Part shown: piece by piece, positions 5,242 to 5,824 of the stretch
Numbering within the stretch: position 1 is the stretch's first letter
Layout of the letters: each line of letters starts with the position of its first letter
Source: Streptosporangiaceae bacterium
Lineage (GTDB): Bacteria > Actinomycetota > Actinomycetes > Streptosporangiales > Streptosporangiaceae
Reading direction: 5' to 3'
Length of the DNA: 5,824 bases
NCBI GenBank assembly: GCA_030040815.1
Contig: JASHSZ010000403.1
Coordinates: 1 to 5,824 of the forward strand
Made by a program: the position numbers and the translations under genes
Notes under the pieces: model-generated
What the model saw: the letters and a program-made list of their open reading frames with translations, nothing else
Database searches by the model: none
Told to the model about the DNA's origin: nothing

Positions 5242-5824
5242 CTACTCCTCCGCTCCGGCGAACATCAGCGTCGTGGCGAGGTCGGGATCGGCGGGGTGGC
5301 CTGCCTCCGCGTACGCCGCGGCGCCGTCGACCTGCTGCAGGACACGCGCGTCGAGCGCGCCGAGGGCATCCGGACCGGCCGCGCCCGACGAGATGAGTCG
5401 CGCCCGCAGCCGCTCGATCGGGTCCCTGGCCCGCCACTCGGCGATCTCGGCGTCCTCGCGGTACCGGTTCCCCGCCAGGATGAAGCGCTCGGCCTCGAAG
5501 TGACCCTGGATGCGATACGTGCGGGCCTCGACGAAGGACGGTCCGCCGCCCGCCCTTCCCCGGTTGACGGCCTCGCGAGCCGCCTCCCAGACCGCTACCA
5601 CGTCGTTGCCGTCGACCTCGCACGTCGGCATCGCGAACGCGCGTGCCCGGTCGGCGATCCGGCCGGCTGTCACCTCGCGCGACGGCGTGAACTCGGAGAA
5701 CAGGTTGTTCTCGCAGACGAAGATCACCGGCAGCTGCCACAGCGTGGACACGTTGAGCGTCTCCATCAGCACGCCCTGATTGGCTGCGCCGTCACCGAAG
5801 AAGCAGACGGCCACCCTGCCATCG
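5242..5824 (-). CDS. 2-oxoacid dehydrogenase E1 component, alpha subunit (5' end cut by right edge)
   Basis: This is the C-terminal 193 codons of an E1 alpha subunit; roughly 130-150 residues should lie beyond the edge. It carries the thiamine-diphosphate motif complete: GDGAANQG near the cut end, running through LNVSTLWQLPVIFVCE to the ENN pair, about 28 residues from GDG. NNLFSEFTPS, AFAMPTCEVDGNDVVAVW and RGGPSFVEARTYR-type elements follow in family order (here GGGPSFVEARTYRIQGHF). The segment after GH reads FEAERFILAGNRYR where most relatives have a shorter GHSxSDxxxYR or GHFEGDxxxYR, so this regulatory/active-site loop is about four residues longer. It then ends with EIAEWRARDPIERLRARL and an acidic FAGAEE tail. 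With the beta subunit it would bind thiamine diphosphate and decarboxylate a 2-oxo acid or cleave acetoin, passing the acyl group to a lipoyl-lysine. The substrate is unassigned; GHFE and DPI context lean toward acetoin-type. Confidence 0.92.
   Translation of the reverse strand, partial: DGRVAVCFFGDGAANQGVLMETLNVSTLWQLPVIFVCENNLFSEFTPSREVTAGRIADRARAFAMPTCEVDGNDVVAVWEAAREAVNRGRAGGGPSFVEARTYRIQGHFEAERFILAGNRYREDAEIAEWRARDPIERLRARLISSGAAGPDALGALDARVLQQVDGAAAYAEAGHPADPDLATTLMFAGAEE
5245..5250 (-). promoter_or_regulatory. Ribosome-binding site of E1 beta within the end of E1 alpha
   Basis: On the minus strand GAGGAG encodes the final two Glu codons of E1 alpha, directly before its TAG, and lies 7 nt before ATG 5237. 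It fixes the beta start and implies coupled translation of the two subunits. Confidence 0.7.

Noticed and set aside
4680..5396. 238-codon plus-strand ORF opposite E1 beta and E1 alpha
   Set aside because: Antisense shadow of two strongly recognisable genes, with low-complexity Arg/His-rich translation.

Overview
The base composition (high GC, strong G/C preference at third codon positions), the GTG starts and an F420-type luciferase-like oxidoreductase point to a high-GC actinobacterium. No species can be named from the sequence. I see no tRNA, rRNA, CRISPR array, insertion sequence or phage gene.

Left part (1-1727): a gene running off the left edge on the minus strand encodes what looks like the N-terminal part of an M28-type aminopeptidase. 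It is followed by about 420 bp without a convincing gene, then a complete plus-strand LLM-class F420-dependent oxidoreductase (855-1727) with a good ribosome-binding site.

Middle (1728-2913): a 300-bp gap holds an unlisted small minus-strand ORF (1756-1869, 37 aa) preceded by a near-perfect AGGAGGT. To its right is a six-helix membrane protein on the minus strand (2029-2646), tentatively of the acetate-transporter (GPR1/FUN34/YaaH) type. Its upstream region is rich in short inverted repeats. A 7-bp perfect hairpin (2889-2907) separates it from the operon to the right.

Right part (2914-5824): a tightly packed five-gene minus-strand operon, read right to left: the alpha subunit of a thiamine-diphosphate 2-oxoacid dehydrogenase E1 (cut by the right edge), the E1 beta subunit, a free-standing 83-aa lipoyl domain, a VOC/glyoxalase-fold metalloenzyme and a GNAT acetyltransferase. 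Two of the junctions are ATGA stop/start overlaps and the other two have gaps of 4 and 10 nt, so translation is probably coupled.

How they work together (inference): E1 alpha/beta would decarboxylate a 2-oxo acid or cleave an acetoin-like ketol, and pass the acyl group to the lipoyl-lysine of the small carrier. The catalytic E2 core and the E3 flavoprotein are absent here and must come from elsewhere, or the acyl group has another fate. The VOC enzyme and the acetyltransferase, locked into the same operon, are candidates for steps just before or after. The most unusual points are the stripped-down lipoyl carrier, the linker-like tail on E1 beta, the small ORF at 1756-1869, and the structured leader of the membrane-protein gene.
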